From CAJBVG01 sp943360385 (lineage in GTDB: Bacteria > Bacteroidota > Bacteroidia > Sphingobacteriales > Sphingobacteriaceae): 17,107 bases of DNA. Below the pieces are notes generated by a model. It saw only the letters and a list, made by a program, of their open reading frames with translations. It did no database searches and had not been told where the DNA came from. The stretch spans positions 1 through 17,107 of the forward strand of contig CALRIM020000055.1 in assembly GCA_943360385.1 (NCBI GenBank). Reading direction: 5' to 3'. The position numbers and the translations under genes were made by a program. Shown piece by piece: positions 16,206-17,107 of this stretch (the stretch's first letter is position 1; the number at the start of each line of letters is the position of its first letter).

Positions 16206-17107
16206 ATGAAAAAGACAGATTTTTTGGTAATTGGCTCTGGTATAGCAGGTTTAAGCTTTGCACTTAAAGCGGCAACTCTTGGAAAAGTGTGCATTGTTAC
16301 TAAATCTAATGAAGATGAATCTAATACAAAATATGCACAAGGTGGTGTAGCTGTTGTAATAGATAAAGATGATTCTTATGAGAAACACATAGAAGACACT
16401 TTAATTGCCGGGGATGGTTTGTGTAAAGAGCGTATTGTAGAGTTGGTAGTAAAAGAAGGTCCAGAGAGAATACAAGAAATAGTTAACTACGGGACTAAAT
16501 TTGATAAAGATCAAAAAGGGGAATATCATTTAGCCAAAGAAGGTGGACATTCGGAACATAGAGTACTACATTTTAAAGATATAACGGGCTTTGAAATTGA
16601 AAAAGTACTATTAGAACAAATTCACAAAAATCCGAACATAGAAATTCTTACTCATTATTTTGCAGTTGATATAATTACAGAGCATCATTTGGGTAAAGAG
16701 GTTAATAAATCAACAGAAGACATTCATTGTTATGGTATTTATGCTTTAAATACTAATACAGATGAAATAGAAAAGATATTATCGAAGGTTACTGTAATGG
16801 CATCTGGTGGTGCTGGTCATATATATAGTACAACCACAAATCCTACAATAGCGACTGGTGATGGTATTGCGATGGTTTATAGGGCAAAAGGAAAAATGAG
16901 AAACATGGAGTTTATCCAGTTTCATCCAACGGCTTTATATCATCCTGGAGAATACCCAAGTTTTTTAATATCTGAAGCTGTTAGAGGACATGGAGGAATC
17001 TTAAAAAACAGAAAAGGTGAAGCTTTTATGGATTCTTATGATTCAAGAGCGTCATTAGCACCAAGGGATATTGTTGCAAGAGCAATAGATTCTGAAATGA
17101 AAAAATC
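16206..17107 (+). CDS. nadB: L-aspartate oxidase NadB, N-terminal part (cut by window end)
   Basis: NadB is the FAD flavoprotein that oxidises L-aspartate to iminoaspartate, the substrate of NadA. 300 codons of an expected ~530 are visible. Motifs are the FAD loop GSGIAG (10-15), NTKYAQGGVAVV (from residue 40), HSEHRVLH (from 115), an ASGGAGHIY stretch and MEFIQFHPTALY with His240. SEAVRGHGGIL and the family-typical RASLAPRDIVARAID follow just before the window ends. These features separate it from succinate dehydrogenase and fumarate reductase flavoproteins, which share the fold. The ATG at 16206 directly precedes the FAD-binding strand (MKKTDFLVIGSG). It is divergent from nadA, so the two steps of quinolinate synthesis share one intergenic region. 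Confidence 0.96.
   Translation, partial: MKKTDFLVIGSGIAGLSFALKAATLGKVCIVTKSNEDESNTKYAQGGVAVVIDKDDSYEKHIEDTLIAGDGLCKERIVELVVKEGPERIQEIVNYGTKFDKDQKGEYHLAKEGGHSEHRVLHFKDITGFEIEKVLLEQIHKNPNIEILTHYFAVDIITEHHLGKEVNKSTEDIHCYGIYALNTNTDEIEKILSKVTVMASGGAGHIYSTTTNPTIATGDGIAMVYRAKGKMRNMEFIQFHPTALYHPGEYPSFLISEAVRGHGGILKNRKGEAFMDSYDSRASLAPRDIVARAIDSEMKK

Overview
The window looks like part of a low-GC Bacteroidota chromosome. The evidence is a giant secreted surface protein built from domains typical of that phylum (beta-helix blocks ending in DIGA(Y/D)E, GEVED-type domains, a PKD fold, a lamin-tail-like domain), short-signal lipoproteins, a Bacteroidota-type MnmG, starts without clear Shine-Dalgarno sequences, and -7 boxes of the form TAnnTTTG. 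The class within the phylum cannot be fixed from this sequence.

Layout. Positions 1-8661 (minus) hold the first 2887 residues of an uninterrupted giant surface protein whose C-terminus lies outside the window. Positions 8662-9540 are very AT-rich with no gene found. Positions 9541-10371 are a tandem array of seven repeat units of about 117-130 bp. Each unit begins with a 16-bp sequence resembling the ParB-binding centromere site parS. An eighth, perfect copy (TGTTTCACGTGAAACA) overlaps the annotated start codon of mnmG (gidA). mnmG is followed on the same strand by a 72-residue putative lipoprotein and a 515-residue Ig-like lipoprotein. Two minus-strand genes converge on these: a gamma-class carbonic anhydrase family protein and, 1 bp upstream of it, nadA. 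Divergent from nadA, and about 0.5 kb away, is the start of nadB, cut by the window end.

How the parts fit. NadB oxidises L-aspartate to iminoaspartate and NadA condenses that with dihydroxyacetone phosphate to quinolinate, so the right end is a divergent de novo NAD gene pair. The nadA-nadB gap is unusually long and carries several DnaA-box-like 9-mers (best TTATCAACA) and a long inverted repeat. The parS-like array, the parS-bearing mnmG start and the DnaA-box-like cluster lie within about 6.5 kb. Together they suggest an origin-proximal chromosome segregation region, with the array as a possible compact centromere. The sequence motifs are seen directly; the centromere and origin roles are inferred.
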